This document shows, piece by piece, positions 9,844 through 19,182 of a stretch of 64,000 nt of DNA. The position numbers and the translations under genes are program-made. The stretch is from Rhizobacter terrae (lineage in GTDB: Bacteria; Pseudomonadota; Gammaproteobacteria; Burkholderiales; Burkholderiaceae_C), in contig NZ_QUSW01000012.1 of NCBI RefSeq assembly GCF_003852895.1, positions 29,268 through 93,267 of the forward strand. Reading direction: 5' to 3'. The first letter of the stretch is position 1. Every line of letters starts with the position of its first letter. The notes below the pieces were generated by a model, which was given only the letters and a program-made list of their open reading frames with translations, searched no databases and was not told the origin of the DNA.

Positions 9844-11004
9844 TCAGGTGCAGGCCCTGGCCGCGCGCCGGAACGCCTCCTGCGAGAAGTCGTACTGCTT
9901 CAACGCGGGGTTGTGCACCTTCGAAAAGGCGCGGAAGTCAATGGCGTAGACACATCGCGTGAACCGCAGGTGCTGCTCCGCCGTGGCCCGCGTGGCCACC
10001 TGGATGGGAAACAGCACCTCGGCCCCTGTCTCTGCCGCGAAGTCGATGCCGCAGGCGTGGTCGTACACCATCGTCGCCATCTGCCCGATGCACAGCATGC
10101 TGCTCGCAGCAGTCGCGACGAAGCGGCCGTCCTGCACCAGGCGAAGCCCGAGGTCGGACATGTCCTGCCCGCCCGTGAATACGTCGCTGCCAGCATGCCG
10201 GCCCGCGTCCTCGATCGCCTGCACGGCCCCCGCACCCAGCTGGTCGCTCGCGGCCCACACCACGCTGGCTTGCGGATAGCGCTTCAGCAGCTTGCCGGCC
10301 AGCCACCGGCCCTCGCGCTGCGTCCATCGCGTGGGCACCACCTGCTTGAGCACGGCCCCCGGGTGTTCCGCCACCGCCCGCACCAGGCCGGCCTCGCGCT
10401 GGCCGGAGCCGAACCAGGTGGTGTCGCCGCCCAGGCCCACGACGTGGATGAGCTTGTCGGACGCCACGGCCTGCCTGCGTGCCGCCTCCTGGATGAGCGC
10501 CTTGGCCAGCACATAGCCCTTCTCTTCCTCCGACGACTCGAACGAGCCTGCCCAGTGCGGGTAGCGCAGGCGCGGCGACTGGCCGATGGCCGGGAGTTCG
10601 CTCGGAAAGATCGACCCCATCACGAACACCGGCACGCCCGCGGCCTCGGCCGCTTCCATGATCGGCTTGCTCTGCCCCACCACGACGTTGACGATGACTG
10701 CATCGGGCCGAGGCGTGTCGCCGATGATCTGCAAAGTCTGGCGCTGACGCGCGTAGCGGTCGTCCACGCCGAGACTGTGGGTCGTGAACTCGAAGCCCAG
10801 CGTCTGCGCGGCGTGTTCCATGATGCCGAACACCTGCGGCCAGAAGGTGTTGCCCTCGCTGTTGGGCGTGATCATGGCGATGCGCGGCCGCTTGGGCGCC
10901 GGCGATGGCGTGGTCGCGTCGGGGGCGGGGCCGGCGCCTGCTGGCATCGCGTGGACTGCCAGGCTCGCACCAACGGCCTGAAGCATTGCGCGTCTCGTCG
11001 GCAT
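9844..11004 (-). CDS. Sugar-type (RbsB-like) ABC substrate-binding protein, no transporter nearby
   Basis: The 386-residue exported protein has a twin-arginine-like leader (TRRAMLQAVGASLAVHA) and a periplasmic-binding-protein type 1 fold (RIAMITPNSEGNTFW, PRPDAVIVNVVVG, PVFVMGS). ATG 11004 is chosen because it puts the leader at the N-terminus; the frame is open back to 11061. It lies tail-to-tail with the hybrid kinase, with one base between the stops. No permease or ATPase is adjacent, so it may serve a transporter elsewhere or feed a chemoreceptor or sensor. A similar orphan protein is at 62673-63755. Confidence 0.82.
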   Translation of the reverse strand: MPTRRAMLQAVGASLAVHAMPAGAGPAPDATTPSPAPKRPRIAMITPNSEGNTFWPQVFGIMEHAAQTLGFEFTTHSLGVDDRYARQRQTLQIIGDTPRPDAVIVNVVVGQSKPIMEAAEAAGVPVFVMGSIFPSELPAIGQSPRLRYPHWAGSFESSEEEKGYVLAKALIQEAARRQAVASDKLIHVVGLGGDTTWFGSGQREAGLVRAVAEHPGAVLKQVVPTRWTQREGRWLAGKLLKRYPQASVVWAASDQLGAGAVQAIEDAGRHAGSDVFTGGQDMSDLGLRLVQDGRFVATAASSMLCIGQMATMVYDHACGIDFAAETGAEVLFPIQVATRATAEQHLRFTRCVYAIDFRAFSKVHNPALKQYDFSQEAFRRAARACT

Positions 11005-11132
11005 CCAGTCGCTGCGCACCGCACTCCATTTCCGCGCCCTACGGCCCTGCTTCAGGCGCACGGCCGATTTTCGAAGATCGTGAATGGCAGTGCACAGGAA
11101 ATACCCTCAGCAGGGTGCTGCCAAGGGAAGGC

Positions 11133-11167
11133 AAAAAGAAGGCGCCGCCGGGGGTGACGGCGACGCC
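11133..11167 (-). terminator. Intrinsic terminator of the gudD operon
   Basis: Read on the - strand, GGCGTCGCCG, a 7-nt loop and CGGCGGCGCC form a GC-rich stem with one mismatch, followed by TTCTTTTTG. It lies 25 bp after the glucarate dehydratase stop and before the 3' flank of the binding-protein gene's 5' end. Confidence 0.8.
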
Positions 11168-11191
11168 CAACGGGGAAGCGGCGGCGTGGGT

Positions 11192-12472
11192 TCAGTAGCG
11201 CGGCTTGCGCTTGACGTGCGCCGGGTCGTACTTGCGCATCTCGGCTTCGTCGTCGCGCTCGCGGATGCCGCAACGACGGTACTGCTCGTGCAGCGCGCCC
11301 AGCGCGTCGCGGTCGAGGTCCACGCCCAGGCCGGGACCCGGGGGCACGGCCACTGAACCATCGACGATGCGCACCGGCCCGCCCTGGATCAAGTCCTCGC
11401 ACTGCCAGGGGTAATGCGTGTCGCAGGCGTAGCTCAGGTGCGGCAGCGACGCCGCGAGGTGCGTCATCGCCATCAGGCTGATGCCCGCATGCGAGTTGCT
11501 GTGCATGGACAGGCCGATGCCGAAGGTGTGGCACATGCTGGCCAGCTCGCGCGTGGCGCGCAGGCCACCCCAGGCGTGGTGGTCCAGCAGCACCGTCTGC
11601 ACGGCGTTCATGCGCACGTTCTCGCGGAACTCGGCGTGGTCGCACACGACCATGTTGGTGGCCAGCTCCAGGCCGGTCTGCTCGCGCAGCGCCGCCAGGT
11701 CGGCCAGCGTGAGCACGGGGTCTTCGTAGTACTCCAGCTCGCGGCCCAGCCGTTGCGCCACATGCAAGGCGGTGGGCAGCGACCAGTTGCCGTTCGGGTC
11801 GATGCGCAAGGGATGCGACGGGAACGCCTGCCGCAGGGCAAGCAATGCATCGGCCTCCGCATCCGGCGCGAAGACGCCGGCCTTGAGCTTGATGCTGCCG
11901 AAGCCGAAGTCGGCCACCATCTGCCGCGCCTGCGCGACGATGCCCGCCGGGTCCAGCGCCGCGCCCCAGCGGTCGGCCTCGTAGGGACGGTCGATGTGCT
12001 CGGCGAACTTGTAGAACAGGTAGGCGCTGTAGGGCACGCGGTCGCGCACCTGGCCACCCAGCCACACGGCCAGCGGCACGCCCTCGCGGCGGGCACACAG
12101 GTCGGCCAGCGTGGACTCGAAGGCGCCGAAGGTCTTCATGAAGACGCGGGCCGCCTTGCTGCCGGGCACGGTGGCGATCTTCTTCTGCTCTTCCGCACTG
12201 AAGGCATGGGTGCGCACCGCGAGGTCCACCGCATGCAGGTCGAAGGGGCTCAGGCCACGCAGCGCCTGCGCCGAGGCCTGCAGCCGCAACAGCGTGTCGG
12301 ACTCGCCGTAGGTTTCGCCGATGCCCAGCGCGCCGTCATCGGTCTCGATCTCGATGATGGCGCGCAAGGCATATGGCTGGTGCACGCCCGATGCATTGAG
12401 CAGCGGCGGGTCCTTCAAGGCGATGGGCGTCACGCGGACGGCCGAGATCCTGGCGGGGCGGGATGGGGTCAT
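11192..12472 (-). CDS. gudD: Glucarate dehydratase (enolase superfamily)
   Basis: The 426-residue protein matches GudD over its full length: an N-terminal capping domain, then the barrel with catalytic KLKAG (the KxK lysines), metal ligands in RIDPNGNW and YYEDP, and the general-base histidine in LDHHAWGG. The C-terminal CDTHYPWQ is also characteristic. It dehydrates D-glucarate (or L-idarate) to 5-dehydro-4-deoxyglucarate in the cytosol. It lies 15 bp downstream of the LacI-type regulator on the same strand and so is probably co-transcribed with it. It works after uronate dehydrogenase (19183-19998), which makes the aldarate precursor. A sister aldarate dehydratase specificity cannot be excluded from sequence alone. 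Confidence 0.93.
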   Translation of the reverse strand: MTPSRPARISAVRVTPIALKDPPLLNASGVHQPYALRAIIEIETDDGALGIGETYGESDTLLRLQASAQALRGLSPFDLHAVDLAVRTHAFSAEEQKKIATVPGSKAARVFMKTFGAFESTLADLCARREGVPLAVWLGGQVRDRVPYSAYLFYKFAEHIDRPYEADRWGAALDPAGIVAQARQMVADFGFGSIKLKAGVFAPDAEADALLALRQAFPSHPLRIDPNGNWSLPTALHVAQRLGRELEYYEDPVLTLADLAALREQTGLELATNMVVCDHAEFRENVRMNAVQTVLLDHHAWGGLRATRELASMCHTFGIGLSMHSNSHAGISLMAMTHLAASLPHLSYACDTHYPWQCEDLIQGGPVRIVDGSVAVPPGPGLGVDLDRDALGALHEQYRRCGIRERDDEAEMRKYDPAHVKRKPRY

Positions 12473-12487
12473 GTCGTGATGGAAAGT

Positions 12488-13483
12488 TCAGGCGCGGCGC
12501 CGCGTGGAGGCCCGGGGCACCAGTCGCGGTTCGAGGATTTCGTCGAAGGGCTGGGCCAGTTCGCCGTTGATGGATTCGAGCAGCCGCTGCATGGCCACGT
12601 CGCCCATGCGCTCGCTTTGCATGTCCACGGTGGTGAGGCCGGGCGATGCGTAGCGGCCATAGGCGATGTCGTCGAAGCCGGCAATGGAAACGTCTTCCGG
12701 CACGTGCAGGCCCAGGGTCTTGGCTTCGCTCATGAGGCCGAGCGCCACGAGGTCGTTGTAGGCCACCACCGCGTGCGGGCGGTCAGGCCCCAGCAGCACC
12801 TGCGAGGCGATGCGCTCGCCGGCCTCCGCGCTCGGTGCCGCCACCTCGAACACGCGGGCCACCTTGCCCACTTCGGACAGCGCATCGTTGAGCCCGCGCA
12901 GGCGTTCCTGGTTCCAGCGCGCCGCCTTGAAGCCGACGTAGGCGACATCGCGGTGGCCCAACTCGACAAGGTGACGTCCCAGCATGAAGGCAGCACGGTA
13001 GCCGTCGCTGCCCACGCTGTGGATGCCCAGCCGCCCCAGCCGTCCGAAAAACACCACCGGCTTGCCCAGCTCGGCCAGCCAGGCGATGGATTCTTCAGGC
13101 AGGCGCGAGCTGACGATGAGGCCGTCCACCCGCCGCGACAGCGTCTCCAGCAACTGCCGCTCGGGCGACTGGCTTTCTTCGGTGTCGACGAACAGCAGGT
13201 TGTAGCCGCGGCTCATCGCCACGCGGTTCGCGCCCTTCACGATGGCCGTGAAGTGAGGGTTGCGGATGTCGAGGATGACCACGCCCACCGCGCCGGTCTG
13301 CCCCGTGATCATGCTGCGCGCCAGCGGGTTGGACTGGTAGCCCAGGCGCGAGATGGAGTCCTTGATGCGCGCTTCCACCTCGGGTGAAAAACGCTGCGTG
13401 CCGTTGACGAACTTCGACACGGTGGCGGTGGAAACGGCGGCTGCCGCGGCCACGTCGCGCAGGGTGGCTTGACGTTTGATCAT
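12488..13483 (-). CDS. LacI-family transcriptional regulator of the uronate locus
   Basis: This 331-residue regulator starts with the LacI HTH (TLRDVAAAAAVSTATVSKFV, residues ~7-26) and hinge helix region (NPLARSM), followed by a periplasmic-binding-like effector domain (GAVGVVILDIRNPHFTAIV). It is divergent from the sugar ABC operon and upstream of gudD on its own strand. Two copies of a 15-bp CG-centred element (13491-13505 and 13617-13631) lie in the shared intergenic region and are good candidates for its operators. It would repress both directions until a sugar acid or related inducer binds. Confidence 0.93.
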   Translation of the reverse strand: MIKRQATLRDVAAAAAVSTATVSKFVNGTQRFSPEVEARIKDSISRLGYQSNPLARSMITGQTGAVGVVILDIRNPHFTAIVKGANRVAMSRGYNLLFVDTEESQSPERQLLETLSRRVDGLIVSSRLPEESIAWLAELGKPVVFFGRLGRLGIHSVGSDGYRAAFMLGRHLVELGHRDVAYVGFKAARWNQERLRGLNDALSEVGKVARVFEVAAPSAEAGERIASQVLLGPDRPHAVVAYNDLVALGLMSEAKTLGLHVPEDVSIAGFDDIAYGRYASPGLTTVDMQSERMGDVAMQRLLESINGELAQPFDEILEPRLVPRASTRRRA

Positions 13484-13490
13484 GCGTGTT

Positions 13491-13505
13491 TTGGAAAACG
13501 ATTAA
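13491..13505. promoter_or_regulatory. Candidate LacI-type operator O1
   Basis: TTGGAAAACGATTAA starts 8 bp upstream of the regulator ATG (- strand). It matches O2 in 14 of 15 positions when reverse-complemented. The central CG flanked by A/T and the GGAA half are typical of LacI-family sites. Confidence 0.75.
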
Positions 13506-13578
13506 CTCAAGCATATCTGCAAACAACCAGCCACGTCAGAAAGAGATGACCTGGGGTAAGCACCAGGGACAGTTGTCA

Positions 13579-13607
13579 TTGACATCGTACAACTCGAACT
13601 CTACGCT
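13579..13607 (+). promoter_or_regulatory. Candidate sigma70 promoter of the sugar ABC operon
   Basis: TTGACA (13579-13584), a 17-bp spacer, then TACGCT (13602-13607). The -35 is perfect and the -10 weak. O2 begins 10 bp after the -10, over the expected transcription start, which fits repression by a LacI-type protein. Confidence 0.6.
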
Positions 13608-13616
13608 GCAAACAAG

Positions 13617-13631
13617 TTAAACGTTTTCCAA
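13617..13631. promoter_or_regulatory. Candidate LacI-type operator O2
   Basis: TTAAACGTTTTCCAA is the reverse complement of O1 with one change. It lies immediately downstream of the candidate -10 for the binding-protein gene at 13686, 126 bp from O1, a distance compatible with looping between two dimers. Confidence 0.75.
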
Positions 13632-13685
13632 ACCAATCAAGCGAGCATGAACTGCAGGGTCCATGCATCGCCGGAGACAACAAGG

Positions 13686-14993
13686 ATGCGATCCGCCTCC
13701 AAGCGCCATGGCCTCGCCCTGGCCACCCTCTTCTCGTTGGGACTGCCCCATGGCGCCGCCTGCGCCGACGACACGATCCAGGTCTGGACGCGCTCGTCCG
13801 CAGACGGCCGCAAGACCTACGACACCATCGCCGAGGCCTTCACGAAGAAGTCCGGCGTGCGCGTCGAATACTTCAACGCAATGACCGATTTCGAGCAGCG
13901 CCTGGCACGCGCCGCAGCGGGCAACGACCTGCCCGACCTCATCATCAACGACGTGGGCTCGCTCGGCCAGTTCGTGGGCATGGGCATCGTGGACGAGATC
14001 GACCGCGGCAAGATCGCCGGCAGTGCGGACCTGCACGAAGCCGCCTGGCGCGGCGCCAAGGCCCACAACGGACGGTACTACGCGGTACCCACCTCGGCGC
14101 AGGCCCACGTGCTGTTCATCCGCAAGGACTGGCGCACCAGGCTGAAGATGCCCGTGCCGCAGACCTGGGCCGACGTGCAGGCGCTGGCCAAGGCCTTCAC
14201 CGAGAAGGACCCCGACGGCAACGGCCGCGCCGACACCTACGGCTTCGTCTTCCCGGGCAGCACCACGCGCGGCTATGCGGCCTGGTTCATGAGCTCCTTT
14301 CTCTGGCAGGCCGGCGGCGATTTCATCCGCCCCGCCGGGCAGGACCAGTACAAGAGCGCGCTCACCGAACCCGCGGCCGTCCAGACCCTCAACTGGTTCA
14401 AGCGCCTGTTGTGCGACGACAAGGTGATGCAGCCCAACGCCATCAACGCGACGACGCAGGAGGCGAACCAGGCCTTCATCTCGGGGCAGGCGGGCATGTA
14501 CCTGTCGGGTCCGTATCACATCGCCCTCTTCGACAAGGAGCCCGGGCGCGACAAGGTGGAGGTGGTGCCCGCGCCCGCCGGCAGCGGCGGCAAGGCCGTG
14601 CTCGCGGGCGGTGAACTCGCCTACCTGATGAAGACCAGCGCCCACAAGGCCGCCGCCCAGAAGTTCGTCGAATTCCTCATCTCGCCGGAAGGACAGTCGT
14701 TGGGCATGAAGGCACCGGCCGGCGGCTTGCCGGTGGTGCGGCTGCCGGTGAACAAGAAGGTGGACGTGGGCGCGACCTACCAGGACCCGCGCTGGCAGAT
14801 GGTGGCCGATGAGTATGCGCAGCACGGCCACGCGCTGGCCGCGATTCCCAACTGGGCGAAGGTGCAACAGGTGGCCGCCGAGGGATTCAACGGCAGCCTG
14901 GCGCGCTGCTCCACCGCCGTGCAGGCCGACCTGCAGGCCCTGAGCGCGAAGGTGGACGAAGAACTCGCCCGCCAGAAGGTGCTGGCGAAATGA
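13686..14993 (+). CDS. Sugar ABC transporter substrate-binding protein
   Basis: The 435-residue periplasmic protein has a signal peptide (LATLFSLGLPHGAACA) and an extracellular solute-binding family 1 fold (IQVWTRSSADGRKTYD near the N-terminus, then GKAVLAGGELAYLMKTS and AAAQKFVEFLISPEG). ATG 13686 has GGAGA at 13673-13677; an upstream in-frame ATG at 13647 would put the signal peptide out of place. It is the first gene of a four-gene ABC operon divergent from the LacI regulator. Family 1 proteins bind mono- and oligosaccharides; the neighbours suggest uronates or oligouronides. Confidence 0.9.
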   Translation: MRSASKRHGLALATLFSLGLPHGAACADDTIQVWTRSSADGRKTYDTIAEAFTKKSGVRVEYFNAMTDFEQRLARAAAGNDLPDLIINDVGSLGQFVGMGIVDEIDRGKIAGSADLHEAAWRGAKAHNGRYYAVPTSAQAHVLFIRKDWRTRLKMPVPQTWADVQALAKAFTEKDPDGNGRADTYGFVFPGSTTRGYAAWFMSSFLWQAGGDFIRPAGQDQYKSALTEPAAVQTLNWFKRLLCDDKVMQPNAINATTQEANQAFISGQAGMYLSGPYHIALFDKEPGRDKVEVVPAPAGSGGKAVLAGGELAYLMKTSAHKAAAQKFVEFLISPEGQSLGMKAPAGGLPVVRLPVNKKVDVGATYQDPRWQMVADEYAQHGHALAAIPNWAKVQQVAAEGFNGSLARCSTAVQADLQALSAKVDEELARQKVLAK

Positions 14994-15874
14994 GCCTGTC
15001 ACCGACATCGCGACGCCTGGCGGCCTTGGGGCCCTGGCTGTACCTCGCGCCCGCGCTCGTGGTGTTCGCGATGTTCAAGTTCATTCCCATGCTCAAGGGC
15101 CTGGAGATGAGCTTCTACAAGGTCAACTTCGGCGGCACGAACGAGTGGGTGGGCCTGGCCAACTTCGAGCGCGCCGTGACCGATCCGGGCCTGCGCACCG
15201 CGGTGTGGCACACGCTGGTCTACGTGCTGGGCACCGTCGCGCTGTCGGCCAGCATCGCGCTCTTGCTCGCCATGGCGCTGCAAGGCCAGGCGCGGCACCT
15301 GCGCTTCCTGCGCACGGCGATGTTCCTGCCGGCCGTGACCAGCGCGGCGGTGCTGGCCGAGGTCTGGCGCATCCTCTACGCGCCAACGCCGGATGGCGTC
15401 ATCAACACCATCATCGGCTGGGCTGGCGTGGCGCCGCAGGGCTTCCTGAGCAACCCGGACCAGGCCCTCGCCGCGCTCATGGGCATGCATGTGTGGAAGC
15501 ATGTGCCTTACGACACGGTGATCTTCGTCGCCGGCCTCGCGGGCGTGAGCAAGGAGCTGTACGAAGCCGCGGAAGTGGACGGCGCCAACGCGTGGCAGCG
15601 CTTCGTGCACGTCACGCTGCCGGGCATCGCACCGTCCATCACCATCATCGCGACGCTGGGCTTCATCCGCGGCTTCCGCGTGTTCACCGAGGTCTATGCC
15701 ACCACCGGCGGCGGGCCGGGCGGCGCGACCGAGGTCGTCATGACGCACATCTACAAGCAGGGCTTCGTGGAGCTGGACTATGGCTATGCCGCCGCAGCCT
15801 CCTTCCTGCTGTTCGTGTTCACCGCGCTGACGACCACGCTTTACCTCGCGTGGCGCCGAAGGGGCGCGCAATGA
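14990..15874 (+). CDS. Sugar ABC permease 1 (MalF/UgpA type)
   Basis: This 294-residue inner-membrane protein has six predicted spans and the EAA loop (EAAEVDGANAWQRFVHVTLPG, present near residues 188-208, with ends EAAEVDG and HVTLPG). It overlaps the binding-protein stop by 4 bp and the second permease by 4 bp. It forms half of the transport channel. Confidence 0.93.
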   Translation: MSLSPTSRRLAALGPWLYLAPALVVFAMFKFIPMLKGLEMSFYKVNFGGTNEWVGLANFERAVTDPGLRTAVWHTLVYVLGTVALSASIALLLAMALQGQARHLRFLRTAMFLPAVTSAAVLAEVWRILYAPTPDGVINTIIGWAGVAPQGFLSNPDQALAALMGMHVWKHVPYDTVIFVAGLAGVSKELYEAAEVDGANAWQRFVHVTLPGIAPSITIIATLGFIRGFRVFTEVYATTGGGPGGATEVVMTHIYKQGFVELDYGYAAAASFLLFVFTALTTTLYLAWRRRGAQ

Positions 15875-16761
15875 GCGCCGTGATGAGCGCCCTGCCCTCG
15901 CACGATCACGGCCTGCAACGCGCACGCCTGCGGCGCCTCGGTGCGCTGGCGGCCCGTGGCCTGCTCTACGCGCTGGTGATCGTCGTCTTCGTCGGCCCGT
16001 TCTGGGGCATCGCGATGACCGCGTTCTCCGGCGCCACCGTCGCCCCCGGTCGCCTGCTGCTGTGGCCCGAGCAAGCCACGCTGGACAACTTCCGCTATGC
16101 CTGGGAACAGGCCAAGGTCTGGCGCTACCTGCTCAACTCCGCCATCGTCGTCGCTGCGGGCACCGTGCTGCAGGTGATGGTGAGCGCCCTCGCCGCCTAT
16201 GCATTGGCCCGCAAGAAGTTCCGTGGCGCCGCCTGGGTGAGCCTGGCGCTGCTGTCCACCATGATGCTGCCCGAGGAGGTCATCGCCATTCCGCTGTACC
16301 TCGTGCTGGGCAAGCTGCCGCTCCTGGGCGTGAGCGTGCAGAACACGCGGCTCGGGATGATCCTGCCGGTGGTGGGCTGGGCCTTCTCCATCTTCCTGCT
16401 CACCGAGTTCATGCGCCGCATTCCGGTGGAGCTGGAGGAAGCCGCCCGCATGGACGGCGCGCGCGACTGGCAGGTGCTGGTCTACGTGATCCTGCCGCTG
16501 GTGCGCCCGGCGCTGGGCACGGCCGCGATCTTCGGCTTCATCATGATCTGGGACCAGTACCTGCTGCCCCTGCTCGTGACCAACCGCGAGTCGCTGTACA
16601 CGCTGCCGGTGGCGCTCGCCACGGTGCGCGCCGACGAGACGATGAAGCCCGCGGTGTTCATCGCCATCACGCTGATCGCGATGCTGCCCAGCATCGTCGT
16701 CTACCTGCTGTTCCAGAAATCATTCAACCGCGGGCTGCTGGCCGGCGCGGTCAAGGGCTGA
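15871..16761 (+). CDS. Sugar ABC permease 2 (MalG/UgpE type)
   Basis: This 296-residue inner-membrane protein has six predicted spans; the EAA-type loop reads EEAARMDGARDWQVL followed by ILPLVRPALG. It pairs with permease 1. ATG 15871 gives a 4-bp overlap with the upstream gene; an in-frame ATG at 15883 would also serve. The ATPase starts 4 bp after its stop. Confidence 0.93.
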   Translation: MSAVMSALPSHDHGLQRARLRRLGALAARGLLYALVIVVFVGPFWGIAMTAFSGATVAPGRLLLWPEQATLDNFRYAWEQAKVWRYLLNSAIVVAAGTVLQVMVSALAAYALARKKFRGAAWVSLALLSTMMLPEEVIAIPLYLVLGKLPLLGVSVQNTRLGMILPVVGWAFSIFLLTEFMRRIPVELEEAARMDGARDWQVLVYVILPLVRPALGTAAIFGFIMIWDQYLLPLLVTNRESLYTLPVALATVRADETMKPAVFIAITLIAMLPSIVVYLLFQKSFNRGLLAGAVKG

Positions 16762-16765
16762 AGCC

Positions 16766-17845
16766 ATGTCTGCCATCCACCTTCACAACGTCGCCAAGCG
16801 CTTCGGCAGCGCCGACGTCATCCGCAACGTGTCCATGGACATCGCCGACGGCGAGTTCTGCGTGCTCGTGGGCCCGAGCGGCTCGGGCAAGTCCACGCTG
16901 CTGCGCATGATCGCCGGCCTGGAAGCCGCAAGCGCCGGCCGCCTGAGCATCGGCGGACGTGACGTGACCGACCTGCCGCCCAAGGCACGCGACATCGCCA
17001 TGGTCTTCCAGAGCTACGCGCTCTACCCGCAGATGACGGTGGCCGAGAACATGGGCTTCGGGCTCAAGCTGGCGGGCAAGCCCAAGGCGGAGGTCGAGCA
17101 GCGCGTGAACAGTGCGGCCGACATGCTGGGGCTCAGGCACCTGCTGCCGCGCAAGCCCGCGGCGCTCTCGGGCGGGCAGCGCCAGCGCGTGGCCATGGGC
17201 CGCGCCATGGTGCGCGAGCCTTCGGTGTTCCTCTTCGACGAACCGCTGTCGAACCTCGATGCCGCGCTGCGCGCCCAGGTGCGCGGCGAGATCCGCGACC
17301 TGCATCGCCGCCTGGCCACCACCTCGGTCTACGTCACGCACGACCAGGTCGAGGCCATGACCATGGGCGACCGCATCGTCGTGCTGCGCGATGGGCGCGT
17401 CGAACAGGCTGGCACGCCGGTGGAGCTGTACGAGCGGCCTGCCAACCGCTTCGTCGCAGGCTTCATCGGCTCGCCGGCGATGAACTTCTTCGACGCACCC
17501 GTGGTGCATGCGCCGGACATGCCGGTGGCCTCCGTCGGCGGCACCACGCTCAAGCTGCCCGCGAACTGCGATGCGCTCGCGCAAGTCACCCTGGGCCTTC
17601 GCCCCGAACACCTGGAGCCGGGTGATGCCGATCCGGCCACGCACCTGGGCTGGACTGCCGTCGTCGACTCGGTGGAATTCATCGGCGCGGAGACGCAACT
17701 GGTTCTGGACACGCCCGTCGGCCGCCTGTGCGCCACGCATCGCGGCGGCACGCCGGCCAAGCCGGGCGAGCGCATCGCCGTGCGCGCACCCAAGGACCGC
17801 GTGCACTGCTTCGACCCCGGCACAGGGGGCCGCATGACGCATTGA
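16766..17845 (+). CDS. Sugar ABC transporter ATPase (UgpC/MalK type)
   Basis: The 359-residue protein carries Walker A GPSGSGKST (residues ~37-45), signature LSGGQRQRVAMGRA, Walker B FLFDEPLSNLD, the switch H in VTHDQVEAMT, and a C-terminal TOBE/OB regulatory domain (LGLRPEHL) as in MalK and UgpC. It closes the four-gene transporter operon and is followed by a hairpin terminator. Confidence 0.94.
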   Translation: MSAIHLHNVAKRFGSADVIRNVSMDIADGEFCVLVGPSGSGKSTLLRMIAGLEAASAGRLSIGGRDVTDLPPKARDIAMVFQSYALYPQMTVAENMGFGLKLAGKPKAEVEQRVNSAADMLGLRHLLPRKPAALSGGQRQRVAMGRAMVREPSVFLFDEPLSNLDAALRAQVRGEIRDLHRRLATTSVYVTHDQVEAMTMGDRIVVLRDGRVEQAGTPVELYERPANRFVAGFIGSPAMNFFDAPVVHAPDMPVASVGGTTLKLPANCDALAQVTLGLRPEHLEPGDADPATHLGWTAVVDSVEFIGAETQLVLDTPVGRLCATHRGGTPAKPGERIAVRAPKDRVHCFDPGTGGRMTH

Positions 17846-17851
17846 CCACAC

Positions 17852-17876
17852 GCCGGCCCGATGAAGGCCGGCTTTC
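17852..17876 (+). terminator. Probable terminator after the sugar ABC operon
   Basis: GCCGGCC, a 7-nt loop and GGCCGGC form a perfect stem, followed by a short TTTC. It lies 7 bp after the ATPase stop and 130 bp before the porin start. The T-run is short, so termination may be partial. Confidence 0.6.
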
Positions 17877-18005
17877 ACACACCTCGCACATCAGCGCCGG
17901 CTCATTCTGTTTTTGGGACCGGAGGGGCGAACTCATGCCTACGCGATGCCTGCGACGGTGCCACGGGGAACCGAGGGGATTCACGAGAGCACTGGAGAGA
18001 CACAC

Positions 18006-19154
18006 ATGATCGGGACGACACGGGACACGACTTTCATCCGCAGCGCGATGGCCTGCGCACTGGCTGCGGCCGGCATGGCCGCGCATGCGCAGAGCAACGT
18101 CACCATCTACGGCATCATCGACAGCACCGTCGAGGCCGCGAGCGCCAAGGGCGCCACCGCCGCCGGCAAGGACGTGCCGCAGCTGTGGCGCGAGAACAGC
18201 AACAGCTCGCTCATCGGCTTCAAGGGCACGGAAGACCTGGGCGGCGGGATGAGCGCGATGTTCCAGATCGAGTACGGCCTGAACGTGGACCAGGGCACCG
18301 GCGGCGCGCCCAACCGCGACACCTTCGTGGGCCTGGCCGGCGGCTTCGGCAGCGTGAAGATGGGCTTCCTCACCTCGCCCATGCGCGGCCTGGGCGGCAA
18401 GCTCAACTGGATTCCGGGCAGCACGTCGATTGCCAACAACATCGGCATCTTCACCACGCTCAACGGTCAGGCGCTGGGACTGAACAGCCGCATCCCGAAT
18501 GCGGTGATCTACAACTCGCCGAAGGTGAGCGGCTTTGAAGGCGCGCTGATGTACAGCTTCGCCGAGAGCAAGCCGGCGAAGAACGACTCTGCCTTCGGAC
18601 TGGGCCTCACCATGGACCGTGACCCGTTCTGGGTGGGCTACGCCTACGAAGCCCGCAAGGACCGCGGCGTGCTCGCCGCCATGCCCAGCACCGACTGGGA
18701 ACACCGGCTGGCCGTTCGCTACACCTGGGGCGACACGAAGTTCTCGCTGGGCTTTGACCGTCATGGCTCCGACGGCACCTACGGCACGGGTGCGGGTGCC
18801 GGCAATGGCACCACACAGCGTGATGCGTTCGGCCTGGCGGTGTCGCACACCGTGGGGCTGCATGAGTTCATCGGCCACGTCGTGCGGGCCAACAACCTCA
18901 AGTGCAGCGGCGCAGCCACCACCGGCCAGTGCGCGGCCGCCAATGTGAGCGAGACCAATGCCAGCCAATGGGCGCTGGTCTACCACTACTGGCTGAGCAA
19001 GCGCACGATGCTGCAGGCTTTCGCCACGCGCATCACCAACGCCCGCAACGCCAAGTACGACTTCGACGTGAACCCGGTCACGGCCGACTACGCCACCCGG
19101 CCGGCCGGCGCCGACCCGACGGGCGTGGGCTTCGGCATCCGCCACGCGTTCTGA
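18006..19154 (+). CDS. Gram-negative trimeric porin (OmpC/OpcP-like)
   Basis: This 382-residue outer-membrane protein has a signal peptide ending in AAHAQ and the start of the mature barrel SNVTIYGIIDS, the hallmark of beta-proteobacterial porins. It has the loop-3 region, strand patterns throughout and a C-terminal phenylalanine (RHAF) for BAM recognition. It follows the ABC operon after a hairpin and a 160-bp gap, and precedes uronate dehydrogenase by 28 bp, so it likely lets acidic sugars or oligomers into the periplasm. Confidence 0.92.
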   Translation: MIGTTRDTTFIRSAMACALAAAGMAAHAQSNVTIYGIIDSTVEAASAKGATAAGKDVPQLWRENSNSSLIGFKGTEDLGGGMSAMFQIEYGLNVDQGTGGAPNRDTFVGLAGGFGSVKMGFLTSPMRGLGGKLNWIPGSTSIANNIGIFTTLNGQALGLNSRIPNAVIYNSPKVSGFEGALMYSFAESKPAKNDSAFGLGLTMDRDPFWVGYAYEARKDRGVLAAMPSTDWEHRLAVRYTWGDTKFSLGFDRHGSDGTYGTGAGAGNGTTQRDAFGLAVSHTVGLHEFIGHVVRANNLKCSGAATTGQCAAANVSETNASQWALVYHYWLSKRTMLQAFATRITNARNAKYDFDVNPVTADYATRPAGADPTGVGFGIRHAF

Positions 19155-19182
19155 CCTTGCCTTGCACACCACCGCTTCCGAC